From Rosettibacter primus (GTDB lineage Bacteria > Bacteroidota > Ignavibacteria > Ignavibacteriales > Melioribacteraceae): a DNA stretch of 64,000 nucleotides. The notes beneath the pieces are model-generated. The model was not told the DNA's origin. It was given only the letters and a program-made list of their open reading frames with translations, and searched no databases. The stretch is taken from assembly GCF_036860675.1 (NCBI RefSeq), contig NZ_JAYKGK010000001.1:1-64000 (forward strand), in the 5' to 3' direction. Below are positions 44,801-53,746 of the stretch, piece after piece (within the stretch, counting starts at the first letter, position 1; every line of letters starts with the position of its first letter). Both the position numbers and the translations under genes were made by a program.

Positions 44801-46132
44801 ACGATTTTTGATTATGCCATAATTAATAAGATTGCCTTCAATGAAAATTGTTCTTCCTAAATATGGTTCATCAGAAATAACTTTACCAGAAGCAATAGTT
44901 AAATTTTGTTTTATTTTATTATTACCTACAAATAATAATGGAGTATTTCCAATCAAAGTTGGATTACCATCTAAATCGGAACCAAATCTTCCGCTGATAT
45001 CAAGTTGTCCATTAGAATAAATTGTTCCTCCTTTGAAAATAAAATCTGAATTGTCAATATCTTTTTTAGAAAGTTTTGTTAGTTTGTAATTGCTCATATT
45101 TAATATATCATTCTCCAGATAGATAGTAGAAGTAGAATCCAAAACTAAATCTGATGCAGCATTAATTTTGCCGTTAGGTTTTTTTTCTATCCAGGCGCAA
45201 GAAAAAATTTTGGTGCCGCTGATTTTTTGATTGTCATCACCTGCAAATCTTAAGAAAGAAGAAAATTCTCCGTGATTTTCAACATTCCCTTTTATTTCAA
45301 TTACTAATCCAGCGTAACGATTTTTAATAATACCATAATTAATAAGATTACCTTCAATGAAAATCGTCCTTCCTGCACTTGGTTCATCTGAAATAACTTT
45401 ACCAGAAGCAATAGTTAAATTTTGTTTTATTTTATTATTACCTACAAATAATAATGGAGTATTTCCAATCAAAGTTGGATTACCATCTAAATCGGAACCA
45501 AATCTTCCGCTGATATCAAGTTGTCCATTAGAGTAAATTGTTCCTCCTGAAATTATCTCAGAAGCATTATCAATATTTTTTCTAGAAATTTTGGTTAATT
45601 TATAATTGCCCATGTTTAAAATATCGCCATCTAATCTGACAGTTGTAACCGAATCAATCTCTAAGTCACTCATTGCGATAAGTGTACCATTTGGATTTTT
45701 GTCTATACCTGAACAACTAATTTTTTTTGTACTTAAAATTTGTTGTGAACCAGTGCCGCCAAATGTTATCCATCGATTAATAAGAGTTCCATAATTCTGC
45801 ATATTACCTTTGATTAATAATGTAACTCCTGCATTACCTTGACCAGTCCGAACAGTTCCATAATTAATAAAGTCACCATTTATAGTAAGTGTTCTTCCGG
45901 CAGAAGGCTCATCTTCAATAATACCATTTGAATTAATTGTTAAATTTCTGCATTCAACATAACCAATAGTAACTGGTCCATTAATTACAACATCGTTATT
46001 AGCATTTGGTATAACACCTCCAACCCATGTTGAGGTATTATTCCAGTGTCCACCTTGGGTTGTGGATGAAATTGTTTGTCCAATTAAGTTGATTGTAATA
46101 GATAGGAACAGAAGTAAGAATGTTTTTTTCAT
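41879..46132 (-). CDS. Large T9SS-secreted repeat protein with C-terminal sorting domain
   Basis: A 1417-residue exported protein (signal peptide ending NLIGQ). The first 700 residues are beta-helix-like repeats (GGTIYSNGQLDISGRFGS, GNLINYGIIKNR). Two or more units of 172 residues are nearly identical (516-base DNA period). Residues about 1100-1260 contain a DUF11-like domain (YTIFFENKKEATAPAYQIVI, NRAVITFDINKPL). The last 85 residues are the type A sorting domain (LEQNYPNPFNPVTRITFSIP, GVYFYRL), which sends the protein through the type IX system to the cell surface. Binding target unknown. Confidence 0.9.
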   Translation of the reverse strand: MKKTFLLLFLSITINLIGQTISSTTQGGHWNNTSTWVGGVIPNANNDVVINGPVTIGYVECRNLTINSNGIIEDEPSAGRTLTINGDFINYGTVRTGQGNAGVTLLIKGNMQNYGTLINRWITFGGTGSQQILSTKKISCSGIDKNPNGTLIAMSDLEIDSVTTVRLDGDILNMGNYKLTKISRKNIDNASEIISGGTIYSNGQLDISGRFGSDLDGNPTLIGNTPLLFVGNNKIKQNLTIASGKVISDEPSAGRTIFIEGNLINYGIIKNRYAGLVIEIKGNVENHGEFSSFLRFAGDDNQKISGTKIFSCAWIEKKPNGKINAASDLVLDSTSTIYLENDILNMSNYKLTKLSKKDIDNSDFIFKGGTIYSNGQLDISGRFGSDLDGNPTLIGNTPLLFVGNNKIKQNLTIASGKVISDEPYLGRTIFIEGNLINYGIIKNRHGGLVIEIKGNVENHGEFSSFLRFAGDDNQKISGTKIFSCAWIEKKPNGKINAASDLVLDSTSTIYLENDTLNMSNYKLTKLSKKDIDNSDFIFKGGTIYSDGEIDITGRFGSNLDGNFILTGNGPMLLTGNNIIYHDLKVSKEKVIQDECCAGRYFTVYGDIYNYGTIKNRFGGLACYALGNVYNYGRFEINWLIAQNDNKVSKLYGTFHSNVQLENKGNTTANFAVDQFLNVKYRMVIKNNVVLTINNGSELIVDRTIENSGTIINNGKITNRYYIYFSGTVDTQPFMKVTPYVHDRGTSDSLIVTTCNLVYPKMTSSIKRYWNIQGNKKLNSYSLDLYYEDEILNGQDPNTLDAYITTDNGETWKKISNPINIQRDLANKKITIGNRDNPITLTGDIILSSGNVANVSSISVAITGRKQVRVGPPNRFTITYWNNNNYPSDKFFIILKTNQGVYFDGMFSKKIGTDSVQYIPVDSLVYDNKKDEIILLIQPLGPKEVRSFDLIVKSALGTSFKSLEPITFSVVALWVGGAILEEYISNTVVAGCYEVWRPVNQDESLTDASLKALKNSLNDAVTIENGVKGVAKKAAEEIVKKTGRVALWPVFLAKDIFDCLSNTVRGIKDYVNGNFDKQEKELVKVTSWDPNAKEGLNGYGEEGFISSTATMSYTIFFENKKEATAPAYQIVILDTLDENVFDVNSVKFGEVSHPHINKTITRNGNILKWDFVEIELPPNVNPPEGEGWVKFTVNLKPNIPNGTKIQNRAVITFDINKPLATNNFVNTLDLEPPVANISSISQLSSHELAINWNGSDGTGSGLKTAAVYLSTGEGPFTVAAVSDKSPIKIPVQPDNTYRLYLLATDNVGNTQQTPMQIHQFTVDVKNLAEVPKEYKLEQNYPNPFNPVTRITFSIPKRTKVELSVYNILGEKVSEIINSEIEAGKYEYEFNAVNLSSGVYFYRLKTEDYFSVKKMILIK
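44400..45560 (-). repeat. 516-bp coding direct repeat inside the T9SS gene
   Basis: The string CTATCCAGGCGCAAG occurs at 44671 and 45187, and hundreds of bases around it match, giving a period of 516 bases or 172 codons. A third, more diverged unit lies upstream in the coding sequence. Near-identity at DNA level suggests recent duplication or gene conversion. Confidence 0.85.
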
Positions 46133-46482
46133 AATAATAGTACCCTCTGTTTATTTTTTGTATAATTTTTATGATTTCTGTAAAAAAGTATTTTTTTAAT
46201 TTCAATTCATAATAAGAATTTTCAGCAACAAATGAAATATAGATAGGCATATCTTTATTTTATATCACATTCTTTCTATTATTGTATTTTGAAATTTTGA
46301 AAATTCTTAGAAATAAGAGAATAATTCTAAAATTTCTAAGTATGAACAAGATTTTTTATATAAAAAGCTGAAAAATGTAATTTATTACAAATATTTTTCT
46401 TTGAATTTTTGGCAGGATATTTGTTTTAGTAATACAGTTTTTACAAGATTAACAAGACATTCAAAAAAATAAAGGTGTATTA
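46133..46482. other. Divergent promoter region between T9SS gene and nifJ
   Basis: 350 AT-rich bases between divergent start codons. Both promoters must lie here, but no motif was strong enough to name. No repeat of the dispersed families is present. Confidence 0.6.
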
Positions 46483-49400
46483 ATGGAAAGAAAAAAAATA
46501 ACGATTGATGGAAACGAAGCAGCGGCATATGTTGCTTATCGTGTGAGTGAAGTAATAGCAATCTATCCAATTACACCATCATCACCGATGGGAGAGTTGT
46601 CTGATGCCTGGTCGGCAGCTGGAGTAAAAAATATATGGGGAACTGTTCCAACAGTTACCGAGATGCAAAGTGAAGGGGGTGCAGCAGGAGCTGTTCATGG
46701 CGCATTACAGGCTGGGGCATTAACTACAACTTTTACGGCTTCTCAGGGCTTATTATTAATGATTCCAAATATGTATAAAATTGCTGGTGAACTTACACCT
46801 ACTGTATTTCATGTAAGTGCTCGTTCATTAGCAGCTTCAGCTCTTTCTATTTTTGGAGACCACAGTGATGTTATGGCAACTCGTCAAACAGGATATGGAT
46901 TGATTTGCTCTAATTCTGTTCAGGAAGTAATGGATACTGCTTTGATTGCTCATGCTGCTTCTCTTGAATCAAGAATCCCATTCGTTCATTTCTTTGATGG
47001 ATTTAGAACTTCTCATGAAGTAATGAAAATTGAAGAATTATCAGATGATGATATCCGTTCGATGATTAATGACGATTATGTTAAAGCTTTTAAAGAAAGA
47101 GCATTGACTCCTGATAATCCATTTATAAGAGGAACAGCACAAAATCCTGATGTTTATTTTCAGGGCAGAGAAGCTGTAAATAGATTTTATAATGCATGTC
47201 CTGATATTGTTCAAAATACAATGGATAAATTTGCTAAACTGACAGGTCGTCAATATCATCTGTTTGATTATTATGGTGCACCCGATGCAAAAAGAATAAT
47301 TATTCTTATGGGTTCTGGTGCAGAAGCAGCTGAAGAAACAGTTGAATATATGACTCAAAGAATGGAAGAAAAAGTAGGTATTGTTAAAGTTAGATTGTAT
47401 CGTCCGTTCTCAGCAAAACATTTACTTGCTGCTATTCCAAAGACTGTAGAAAAAATTGCAGTGCTTGATAGAACTAAAGAGCCAGGTTCATTTGGCGAAC
47501 CTCTTTATCTCGATGTGCTTTCTGTAATTAGCGATGCAATGAATTCTGACAATCCTCCATTTGAAAAAATGCCAAAAATTGTTGGCGGCAGATATGGATT
47601 ATCTTCTAAAGAATTTACACCGGCAATGATTAAAGCTGTATTTGATAATTTGAAATCAGATAATCCAAAAAATCACTTCACAGTTGGAATAATTGATGAT
47701 GTTACATTCACAAGCCTTGATTACGACCCATCTTTTGTTATCGAAGGAGATGATGTTGTAAGATGCATGTTCTATGGTTTGGGTGCAGATGGTACTGTTG
47801 GTGCAAATAAAAATTCAATAAAAATTATTGGTGAAGAAACTGATAACTATGCACAGGGTTACTTTGTATATGATTCAAAGAAATCGGGTTCAACTACAGT
47901 ATCTCATTTAAGATTCGGTAAAAAACCAATTCGTTCTACTTATTTAATACAGACTGCAAACTTTGTTGGTTGTCATCAATTTACATTACTTGAAAAATTT
48001 GATGTACTTGAAAACATAAAAGAAGGTGGTACATTTCTTTTAAATTCACCTTATGGAAAAGATGAAACATGGAATAAATTACCACGTAAAGTTCAACAAC
48101 AAATTATAGATAAGAAATTAAATTTCTATGTAATTGATGCTTATAGTGTTGCTGCCAAAACTGGAATGGGAAGCCGAGTTAATACGATAATGCAAACATG
48201 CTTCTTCGCAATTTCTGGAATACTGCCAAAAGATGAAGCAATTCAACAAATCAAAAATGCCATCAAGAAAACTTATGGTGCAAAAGGGGAAGAAATAGTT
48301 AAAAAGAATTTTGAAGCAGTTGACCAGACACTTGAAAATCTGCATAAGATAGAAGTTCCAGAAAAAGCAACAAGTTCAATTGAACTGCCTCCTGTAGTTT
48401 CTGATAAAGCTCCAGATTATGTTAAAAATGTTCTTGCAAAGATAATGGCAGGAAAAGGAGATTTAGTAAAAGTAAGCGAAATGCCTGTTGATGGAACATT
48501 TCCATCTGCAACTACAAGGTGGGAGAAAAGAAATATTGCTCTTGAAGTTCCTGAATGGGACCCTGAATGGTGTATACAATGCGGCAAATGTGCTCTTGTT
48601 TGTCCACATGCTGCAATTAGAATTAAAGTATATGATAAGAAACATCTTGAAAATGCACCGGCAACATTCAAGTATATGGATGCAAAAGGGAAAGAATTTC
48701 CAGAAGGTTATGCTTATACAATTCAGGTTGCAGTAGAAGATTGTACCGGTTGTGAATTATGTTATGAAGTTTGTCCAGCTAAGAATAAGAAAGATACAAA
48801 ACGGAAAGCTCTCAATATGATTCCACAAATTCCAGTTCGTGAGCAGGAGAGAGTTAATTTTGATTTCTTCCTTGAATTACCTGAAATTGATAGAAGATTG
48901 GTTAATACTTCATTAGTAAAAAGTAATCAGTTATTAGAACCATTGTTTGAATTTTCAGGTGCATGCTCTGGATGCGGTGAAACTCCATATCTTAAGTTGA
49001 TGTCGCAATTATTTGGAGATAGAACAATAATTGCAAATGCAACAGGATGTTCTTCAATTTATGGAGGAAATTTACCAACGACACCATGGGCAAAAAATAA
49101 AGAAGGAAGAGGTCCTGCATGGTCTAATTCTTTATTCGAAGATAATGCTGAATTTGGAATGGGAATGCGTTTAGCTATCGATAAACTTAATCAGTTTGCA
49201 AAAGAATTATTAGTTAAAATACAGGATGAATTAGGAAAAGATTTTGTTGAATCAATTATAAATGCTGAACAAAAAGATGAAGCAGGAATTTATGAGCAGA
49301 GATTACGAGTAAAAGAACTAAAGGAGAAATTACAGAAAATAAATTCAAAAGATGCAAAGAAGTTACTTGAAATTGCAGATTATCTTGTTAAAAAATCTGT

Positions 49401-50079
49401 ATGGATTGTTGGTGGTGACGGTTGGGCTTATGATATTGGTTATGGTGGATTGGACCATGTATTGGCTTCTGGTAAAAATGTTAATATTCTTGTACTTGAT
49501 ACAGAAGTTTATTCTAATACTGGTGGACAGATGTCAAAAGCAACTGGAATGGGAGCTGTAGCAAAATTTGCAGCTGCAGGTAAACCTACTCCAAAGAAAG
49601 ATTTAGCAATGATGGCAATGAATTATGGAAATGTGTATGTTGCAAAAGTTGCATTTGGTGCTAACGATGCGCAAACAGTTCGCGCATTTCTTGAAGCAGA
49701 AGCTTATGATGGCCCATCTCTTATTATTGCTTATAGCCATTGCATTGCTCATGGAATTAATATGGCTAAAGGACTTGAAAGTCAGAAACTTGCAGTTGAC
49801 AGTGGATATTGGCCTTTGATTAGATATAATCCAGAAAATCTTAAAGAAGGAAAGAATCCATTGAAATTAGATTCTAAAGCTCCAAAGATTAAACTTGAGG
49901 ATTATATCTATCAGGAAACAAGATACAAGATGTTAACAAAATCTCATCCACTTATTGCAAAACAATTATTAGAAAAAGCTCAGGAAGAAGTTATTAAGAG
50001 ATGGAAGTTGTATGAACAGATGGCAAGCTTTGATTTTTCTGGTAATGGGAAAGAAAAGCAAGAAGAGAAAGTTAATTAA
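46483..50079 (+). CDS. nifJ: Pyruvate:ferredoxin (flavodoxin) oxidoreductase, single-chain
   Basis: A 1198-residue homodimeric-type PFOR: oxidises pyruvate to acetyl-CoA and CO2 with reduction of ferredoxin. Domain order: N-terminal TPP-binding (YPITPSSPMGELSDAW), transketolase C-like, gamma domain (LRFGKKPIRSTYLIQ, GCHQFTLLEKFDVL), two [4Fe-4S] ferredoxin clusters (CIQCGKCALVCP near 697; CTGCELCYEVCP near 752), then the TPP/Mg domain (GACSGCGETPY near 826, GGDGWAYDIGYGGLDH near 978, YSNTGGQMSKAT). All cluster cysteines are present. It marks an anaerobic or facultative metabolism. A terminator follows. Confidence 0.97.
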   Translation: MERKKITIDGNEAAAYVAYRVSEVIAIYPITPSSPMGELSDAWSAAGVKNIWGTVPTVTEMQSEGGAAGAVHGALQAGALTTTFTASQGLLLMIPNMYKIAGELTPTVFHVSARSLAASALSIFGDHSDVMATRQTGYGLICSNSVQEVMDTALIAHAASLESRIPFVHFFDGFRTSHEVMKIEELSDDDIRSMINDDYVKAFKERALTPDNPFIRGTAQNPDVYFQGREAVNRFYNACPDIVQNTMDKFAKLTGRQYHLFDYYGAPDAKRIIILMGSGAEAAEETVEYMTQRMEEKVGIVKVRLYRPFSAKHLLAAIPKTVEKIAVLDRTKEPGSFGEPLYLDVLSVISDAMNSDNPPFEKMPKIVGGRYGLSSKEFTPAMIKAVFDNLKSDNPKNHFTVGIIDDVTFTSLDYDPSFVIEGDDVVRCMFYGLGADGTVGANKNSIKIIGEETDNYAQGYFVYDSKKSGSTTVSHLRFGKKPIRSTYLIQTANFVGCHQFTLLEKFDVLENIKEGGTFLLNSPYGKDETWNKLPRKVQQQIIDKKLNFYVIDAYSVAAKTGMGSRVNTIMQTCFFAISGILPKDEAIQQIKNAIKKTYGAKGEEIVKKNFEAVDQTLENLHKIEVPEKATSSIELPPVVSDKAPDYVKNVLAKIMAGKGDLVKVSEMPVDGTFPSATTRWEKRNIALEVPEWDPEWCIQCGKCALVCPHAAIRIKVYDKKHLENAPATFKYMDAKGKEFPEGYAYTIQVAVEDCTGCELCYEVCPAKNKKDTKRKALNMIPQIPVREQERVNFDFFLELPEIDRRLVNTSLVKSNQLLEPLFEFSGACSGCGETPYLKLMSQLFGDRTIIANATGCSSIYGGNLPTTPWAKNKEGRGPAWSNSLFEDNAEFGMGMRLAIDKLNQFAKELLVKIQDELGKDFVESIINAEQKDEAGIYEQRLRVKELKEKLQKINSKDAKKLLEIADYLVKKSVWIVGGDGWAYDIGYGGLDHVLASGKNVNILVLDTEVYSNTGGQMSKATGMGAVAKFAAAGKPTPKKDLAMMAMNYGNVYVAKVAFGANDAQTVRAFLEAEAYDGPSLIIAYSHCIAHGINMAKGLESQKLAVDSGYWPLIRYNPENLKEGKNPLKLDSKAPKIKLEDYIYQETRYKMLTKSHPLIAKQLLEKAQEEVIKRWKLYEQMASFDFSGNGKEKQEEKVN

Positions 50080-50089
50080 TTATTTTGAT

Positions 50090-50125
50090 GAGGTCGTTCA
50101 AATATGAACGGCCTCTGATTTTTTT
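50090..50125 (+). terminator. Rho-independent terminator after nifJ
   Basis: GAGGTCGTTC and GAACGGCCTC form a ten-pair stem (one G-T pair) with a six-base loop, followed by GATTTTTTT. It starts 11 bases after the nifJ stop. Confidence 0.88.
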
Positions 50126-50150
50126 AATAAATTTTTATTCCGGGGGATTT

Positions 50151-51149
50151 ATGGACCTTACAACAACTTATATGGGATTGAAATTAAAAAATCCAATTGT
50201 TCCTTCAGCATCACCTTTATCACAAAGTGTTGATACAGTTAAAGCAATGGAAGATGCTGGAGCAGCAGCTGTAGTTGTTTATTCATTATTCGAAGAACAA
50301 ATAATTCATGAGAGCGGTGAGCTTGATCATTATTTATCTTATCATGCTGAAAGTTATGCAGAAGCTTTGAGTTATTTCCCTGAACCAGATTCATTTTATT
50401 TAACACCATATCAGTATCTTGACCATATAGCAAATTTGAAAAAAGCAGTCAATATCCCAGTAATAGGAAGTTTGAATGGTGTAAGTAAAGGTGGATGGAT
50501 TCAATATGCAAAAAATATTGAACAAGCAGGAGCAGATGCTCTTGAATTGAATATTTATTATGTGGCTACAAACCCGGATGTGCCTGGTTCTGAAATCGAA
50601 AATATTTATTTAGATACATTAAAAGCTGTAAAAAGTCATATTAAAATTCCTGTAGCTGTTAAATTAAGTCCGTATTTTTCGTCAATGGCTAATATGGCAA
50701 AAAAATTAGATGAAGCTGGTGCAGATGCTCTCGTTTTATTTAATAGATTTTATCAGCCCGATTTTGATTTAGAAAAATTAGAAGTAGTTCCAAATTTAGT
50801 CCTTAGTACAAACTGGGAAATGAGATTGCCTTTACGATGGATCTCGATTTTATATGGGAATATAAAAGCCAATATGGCAGCTACAAGTGGTATTCATTCT
50901 CATGAAGATGTTATAAAGGTAATTATGGCGGGCGCAGATGTGGCTATGGTTTGTTCTGAACTTTTAATGAATGGTATAGGAAGAATAAAAGATATGTTAA
51001 ATGGATTGCAAAGGTGGATGGAAGAAAATGAATATGATTCAATAAAAACAATGAAAGGGAGTATGAGTCAAAAATCTGTAGCTGAACCGGCTGCATTTGA
51101 AAGAGCAAATTATATGAAAATGCTTCAGAGTTATAAGACACATATATAA
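50151..51149 (+). CDS. Dihydroorotate dehydrogenase-like FMN barrel protein
   Basis: About 332 residues from ATG 50151, chosen over ATG 50085 because GGGGGA precedes it and the upstream frame runs through the nifJ terminator. The motifs MDLTTTYMGLKLKNPIVPSA, LELNIYY, VAVKLSPYFS and AMVCSELLMNG follow the DHOD family barrel, which binds FMN. It belongs to the 'dihydroorotate dehydrogenase-like' group common in Bacteroidota, often next to nifJ. Whether it acts in pyrimidine synthesis is doubtful; substrate unknown. Confidence 0.88.
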   Translation: MDLTTTYMGLKLKNPIVPSASPLSQSVDTVKAMEDAGAAAVVVYSLFEEQIIHESGELDHYLSYHAESYAEALSYFPEPDSFYLTPYQYLDHIANLKKAVNIPVIGSLNGVSKGGWIQYAKNIEQAGADALELNIYYVATNPDVPGSEIENIYLDTLKAVKSHIKIPVAVKLSPYFSSMANMAKKLDEAGADALVLFNRFYQPDFDLEKLEVVPNLVLSTNWEMRLPLRWISILYGNIKANMAATSGIHSHEDVIKVIMAGADVAMVCSELLMNGIGRIKDMLNGLQRWMEENEYDSIKTMKGSMSQKSVAEPAAFERANYMKMLQSYKTHI

Positions 51150-51195
51150 TTTAAGGTAGTGAAAATTTATTAATTGTTAATTTAGAACACTGATG

Positions 51196-51375
51196 ACACT
51201 GATAAGACAAGATTTTCACAGATTTTAGTAGTCAATCATTATAAGAACTCACCCTAAATCCCTCTCTTTTTAAGAGAGGGATTTTAAGCCTCAGAATCTT
51301 CACGTTTGAATATTTTCTTTAATTTTTTCAATAACATAGAATAATTCATTAAAATGATTTATACTTTTCTGTCAT
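51196..51375. repeat. Composite repeat, inverted partner of 39983-40170
   Basis: TATAAGAACTCACCCTAAAT, the CCCTCTC hairpin, GAATATTTTCTTTAATTTTT and TTCATTAAAATGAT occur in the same order as in the inverted copy 11 kb upstream. Confidence 0.85.
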
Positions 51376-51930
51376 TCTGAGGAGGTTGCCGTAAGGCATT
51401 CGACGAAGAATCTTAAAACAATATTATATTTAATAGATTCTTCCTCGCCTTCGGCGAGTCAGAATGACAATTATACTTTTTTCTGTTATTCTGAGGAGAC
51501 CCACCATTATTTTTTTCTGTCATTCTGAGGAATCCCACCGAAAGGTGGATGACGAAGAATCTAATCTCCATTTTTTGCTTTTAAGAGATTCTTCATTCCG
51601 CTTCGCTCCATTCAGAATGACGGTGTTATTTCTTTCCTGTCATTTTAAGGAGACCGCCACTATTTTTCTTCTGTCGTTCTGAGGAGACCGCCATTATTCT
51701 TTTCCTTGTCATTCTGAGGAATCCCACCGAAAGGTGGATGACGAAGAATCTTAAAAACAATATTATTATTTAGATTCTTCCTCGCCTTCGGCGAGTCAGA
51801 ATGACAATTATACTTTTTTCTGTTATTCTGAGGAGACCCACCATTATTTTTTTCTGTCATTCTGAGGAATCCCACCGAAAGGTGGATGACGAAGAATCTA
51901 ATCTCCATTTTTCTTTTTAAGAGATTCTTC
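51371..51930. repeat. Array of TCATTCTGA-family palindromic elements
   Basis: About ten full or half units with tips TGCCGTAAGGCA, CGCCTTCGGCG, CCACCGAAAGGTGG and GCTTCGC. A block of about 200 bases is itself repeated (from 51435 and from 51770), including the half unit ending GAGGAGACCCACCATTATTT. Confidence 0.88.
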
Positions 51931-52084
51931 AATTTTAGACTTTATCACACAATTCAATCATTTTATATAATTCACCATAAATCCCTCTCTTAGAAAGAGA
52001 GGGATTTTTTAAGGTTAGATATATTTTAGTGGTATAGTTTTTTGCGGATTTTGCAGATTTGTGCAGATTGAATTTTGAGTATAA

Positions 52085-52801
52085 TTACTTAGCTGATGCA
52101 AATCTTTTTGCAACTGCATCCCAATCAACCACATTCCACCAATTAGCAATGTATTCAGGTCTTCTGTTTTGATATAATAAGTAATATGCATGTTCCCAAA
52201 CATCAAGTCCCATTACAGGAAAACCTTTAACTTCAGCAACATCCATTAAAGGATTATCCTGATTTGGAGTTGAAGTAACAACTAATTTTCCATCGCTTAA
52301 AACAAGCCATGCCCAACCAGAGCCAAATCTTGTAGCAGCTGCATTATTAAATATTTCTTTAAATTTTTCAAATGAACCAAAAGTACCATTAATTGCATCT
52401 GCAAGTGCACCAGTAGGTTGACCACCTTTATTTGGTCCCATTATTTCCCAGAACATTGTATGATTATAATGTCCACCGCCATTATTACGAACAGCTACTG
52501 GAAGTTTGGAAACATTCTTGAAAAGTTCTTCAAGAGTTTTCCCTTCCATTTCTGTTCCTTCAATAGCTTTATTTAGATTAGTTACATAAGCACCATGATG
52601 TTTGTCATGATGTATTTCCATTGTTCTTGCATCAATGTATGGTTCCAGTGCATTAAATGCATAAGGCAATGGTGGTAATTCGAATTTGCTCATTATGTTA
52701 CTCCTTTTATTATTTATTTTGTTTGTTAATGCTTCAACTTTTTTTGCGCTTAAACCTAAAGTCAAAATTCCAAGTGATGTTAAAAATTTTTTTCTGTTCA
52801 T
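52085..52801 (-). CDS. Fe/Mn superoxide dismutase with possible second, exported form
   Basis: Dismutates superoxide. The core from MSKFELPPLPYAFNALEP (ATG 52693, 202 residues) is a standard Fe/Mn enzyme: HHDKHHGAYV, NHTMFWEIM, and DVWEHAYYLLYQNRR carry the metal ligands. The frame extends upstream to ATG 52801, adding 36 residues that look like a signal peptide (MNRKKFLTSLGILTLGLSA). Both ATGs have a good ribosome site, GGAG before 52801 and AAGGAG before 52693. So one gene may give a cytoplasmic and an exported enzyme. The gene follows the IscA-type gene at once. Confidence 0.93.
   Translation of the reverse strand: MNRKKFLTSLGILTLGLSAKKVEALTNKINNKRSNIMSKFELPPLPYAFNALEPYIDARTMEIHHDKHHGAYVTNLNKAIEGTEMEGKTLEELFKNVSKLPVAVRNNGGGHYNHTMFWEIMGPNKGGQPTGALADAINGTFGSFEKFKEIFNNAAATRFGSGWAWLVLSDGKLVVTSTPNQDNPLMDVAEVKGFPVMGLDVWEHAYYLLYQNRRPEYIANWWNVVDWDAVAKRFASAK
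52693..52714 (-). promoter_or_regulatory. Internal ribosome binding site and start of the cytoplasmic SOD form
   Basis: On the minus strand AAAAGGAGTAACATAATG places a strong AGGAG site seven bases before ATG 52693. It lies inside the longer frame, which is unusual for a chance internal methionine. Confidence 0.7.
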
Positions 52802-52802
52802 A

Positions 52803-53156
52803 TTAAACTCCAAAAGATTCGCCGCAGCCGCATGTTCTTTTTGCATTTGGATTGTTAAATACAAAACCTCTTCCATTTAAGCCATCACTGAAATCGAGAA
52901 CGGTGCCTGTTAAATAAAACAAACTTTTTCCATCAACAAAAATTTTCAAGCCATCTTTTTCAATAACAGTATCTCCTGCTTTTTCTGTGTCATCAAAGCC
53001 GAGCTGATATGTTAATCCTGAACATCCGCCGCCTTTAACACTTATTCTTAATCCATAGCTTTCCGGAATATTATTTTCTTGTTTTATCTTTAAAACCTGC
53101 CTTAATGCTTTTTCTGTAATATCGATTTCAGATGTTATATTAATTTGTTCGTTCAT
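52803..53156 (-). CDS. HesB/IscA-family iron-sulfur cluster assembly protein
   Basis: About 117 residues from ATG 53156 (TTG 53162 is possible; AAGGA lies before the ATG). An A-type carrier: EIDITEKALRQVLKI, the first cysteine in VKGGGCSGLTYQL, then FNNPNAKRTCGCGESF with the C-terminal CGC ligands. It delivers Fe-S clusters to target enzymes; nifJ nearby needs several. It overlaps the small gene upstream and is directly followed by sod. Confidence 0.92.
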   Translation of the reverse strand: MNEQINITSEIDITEKALRQVLKIKQENNIPESYGLRISVKGGGCSGLTYQLGFDDTEKAGDTVIEKDGLKIFVDGKSLFYLTGTVLDFSDGLNGRGFVFNNPNAKRTCGCGESFGV

Positions 53157-53469
53157 CTTCAATCCTTTCTTTCTGATTTTTAATGCTTTCTGTTTCTATA
53201 ACATTATTATCAAGTAAAAAATTCACTTTCCATGTATTTGAAGAAATTTTTTTTAATTTATTTTCTTTTACAAGTATATCAATAAATTCAAGTGTTAACT
53301 TTTCTGACTCTGTGTAGCCTAATTTTATATTTTTCTTTTCAAAGTAACTTCTTATAGCATATTGAATATCTCTCAAAAAAATATTTGAATTTGTGAATAG
53401 AGGATATTTTTCTTTCATGAATTTGAAAAAGATTTTTTGATTATTGATTAACTCATTTAGATAGTTCAT
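53140..53469 (-). CDS. Small conserved-looking protein upstream of the IscA-type gene
   Basis: A 109-residue soluble, lysine- and asparagine-rich protein, not recognised. The middle (EKLTLEFIDILVKENKLKKI, then SSNTWKVNFL) could be a small winged-helix, but this is only a shape impression. It overlaps the IscA-type start by 17 bases, so the two are co-translated. Confidence 0.6.
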   Translation of the reverse strand: MNYLNELINNQKIFFKFMKEKYPLFTNSNIFLRDIQYAIRSYFEKKNIKLGYTESEKLTLEFIDILVKENKLKKISSNTWKVNFLLDNNVIETESIKNQKERIEDERTN

Positions 53470-53746
53470 AGTTCACCTTAAGTTTTTTTAAAGATTCTAA
53501 TAAAAAATAATCCCTCTGTAAAGGGTGTTGTATTTATTTGACTAAAGCAAAATTAAATGAGTTCATATAAATAAAAAAATTTATAAACGGATTATTATCT
53601 CAACAATTTTTATTAATTTTGAAAAATAATTTTTAGAAAATCTGACAAATATGATGTTATTATTGAAAATTAGTTTTGTTTTTAGATACAGATAGAAAAA
53701 GAGAAACTTAATTAATAGGTATGTTAAATAAGTAATCGGAGAAAAA

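Larger units (their letters stand above)
51150..52084. other. Gene-free region filled with dispersed repeats
   Basis: In order: right-type ACACAGAT half (51184-51232), CCCTCTC hairpin (51262-51285), AT-rich linker, a run of TCATTCTGA hairpins (51371-51930), another CCCTCTC hairpin (51982-52002) and a short GCAGATT remnant before the sod stop codon. Minus- and plus-strand frames through the hairpins are repeat artefacts. Confidence 0.85.

Noticed and set aside
51464..51932. Frames over the second palindrome array
   Set aside because: Same repeat-derived peptides (CHSEESHRKVDDEE) as at 12 kb; not genes.
51982..52002. Terminator for the superoxide dismutase gene
   Set aside because: The T-run follows the hairpin on the plus strand, the wrong side for a minus-strand gene, and the hairpin belongs to the dispersed CCCTCTC family.
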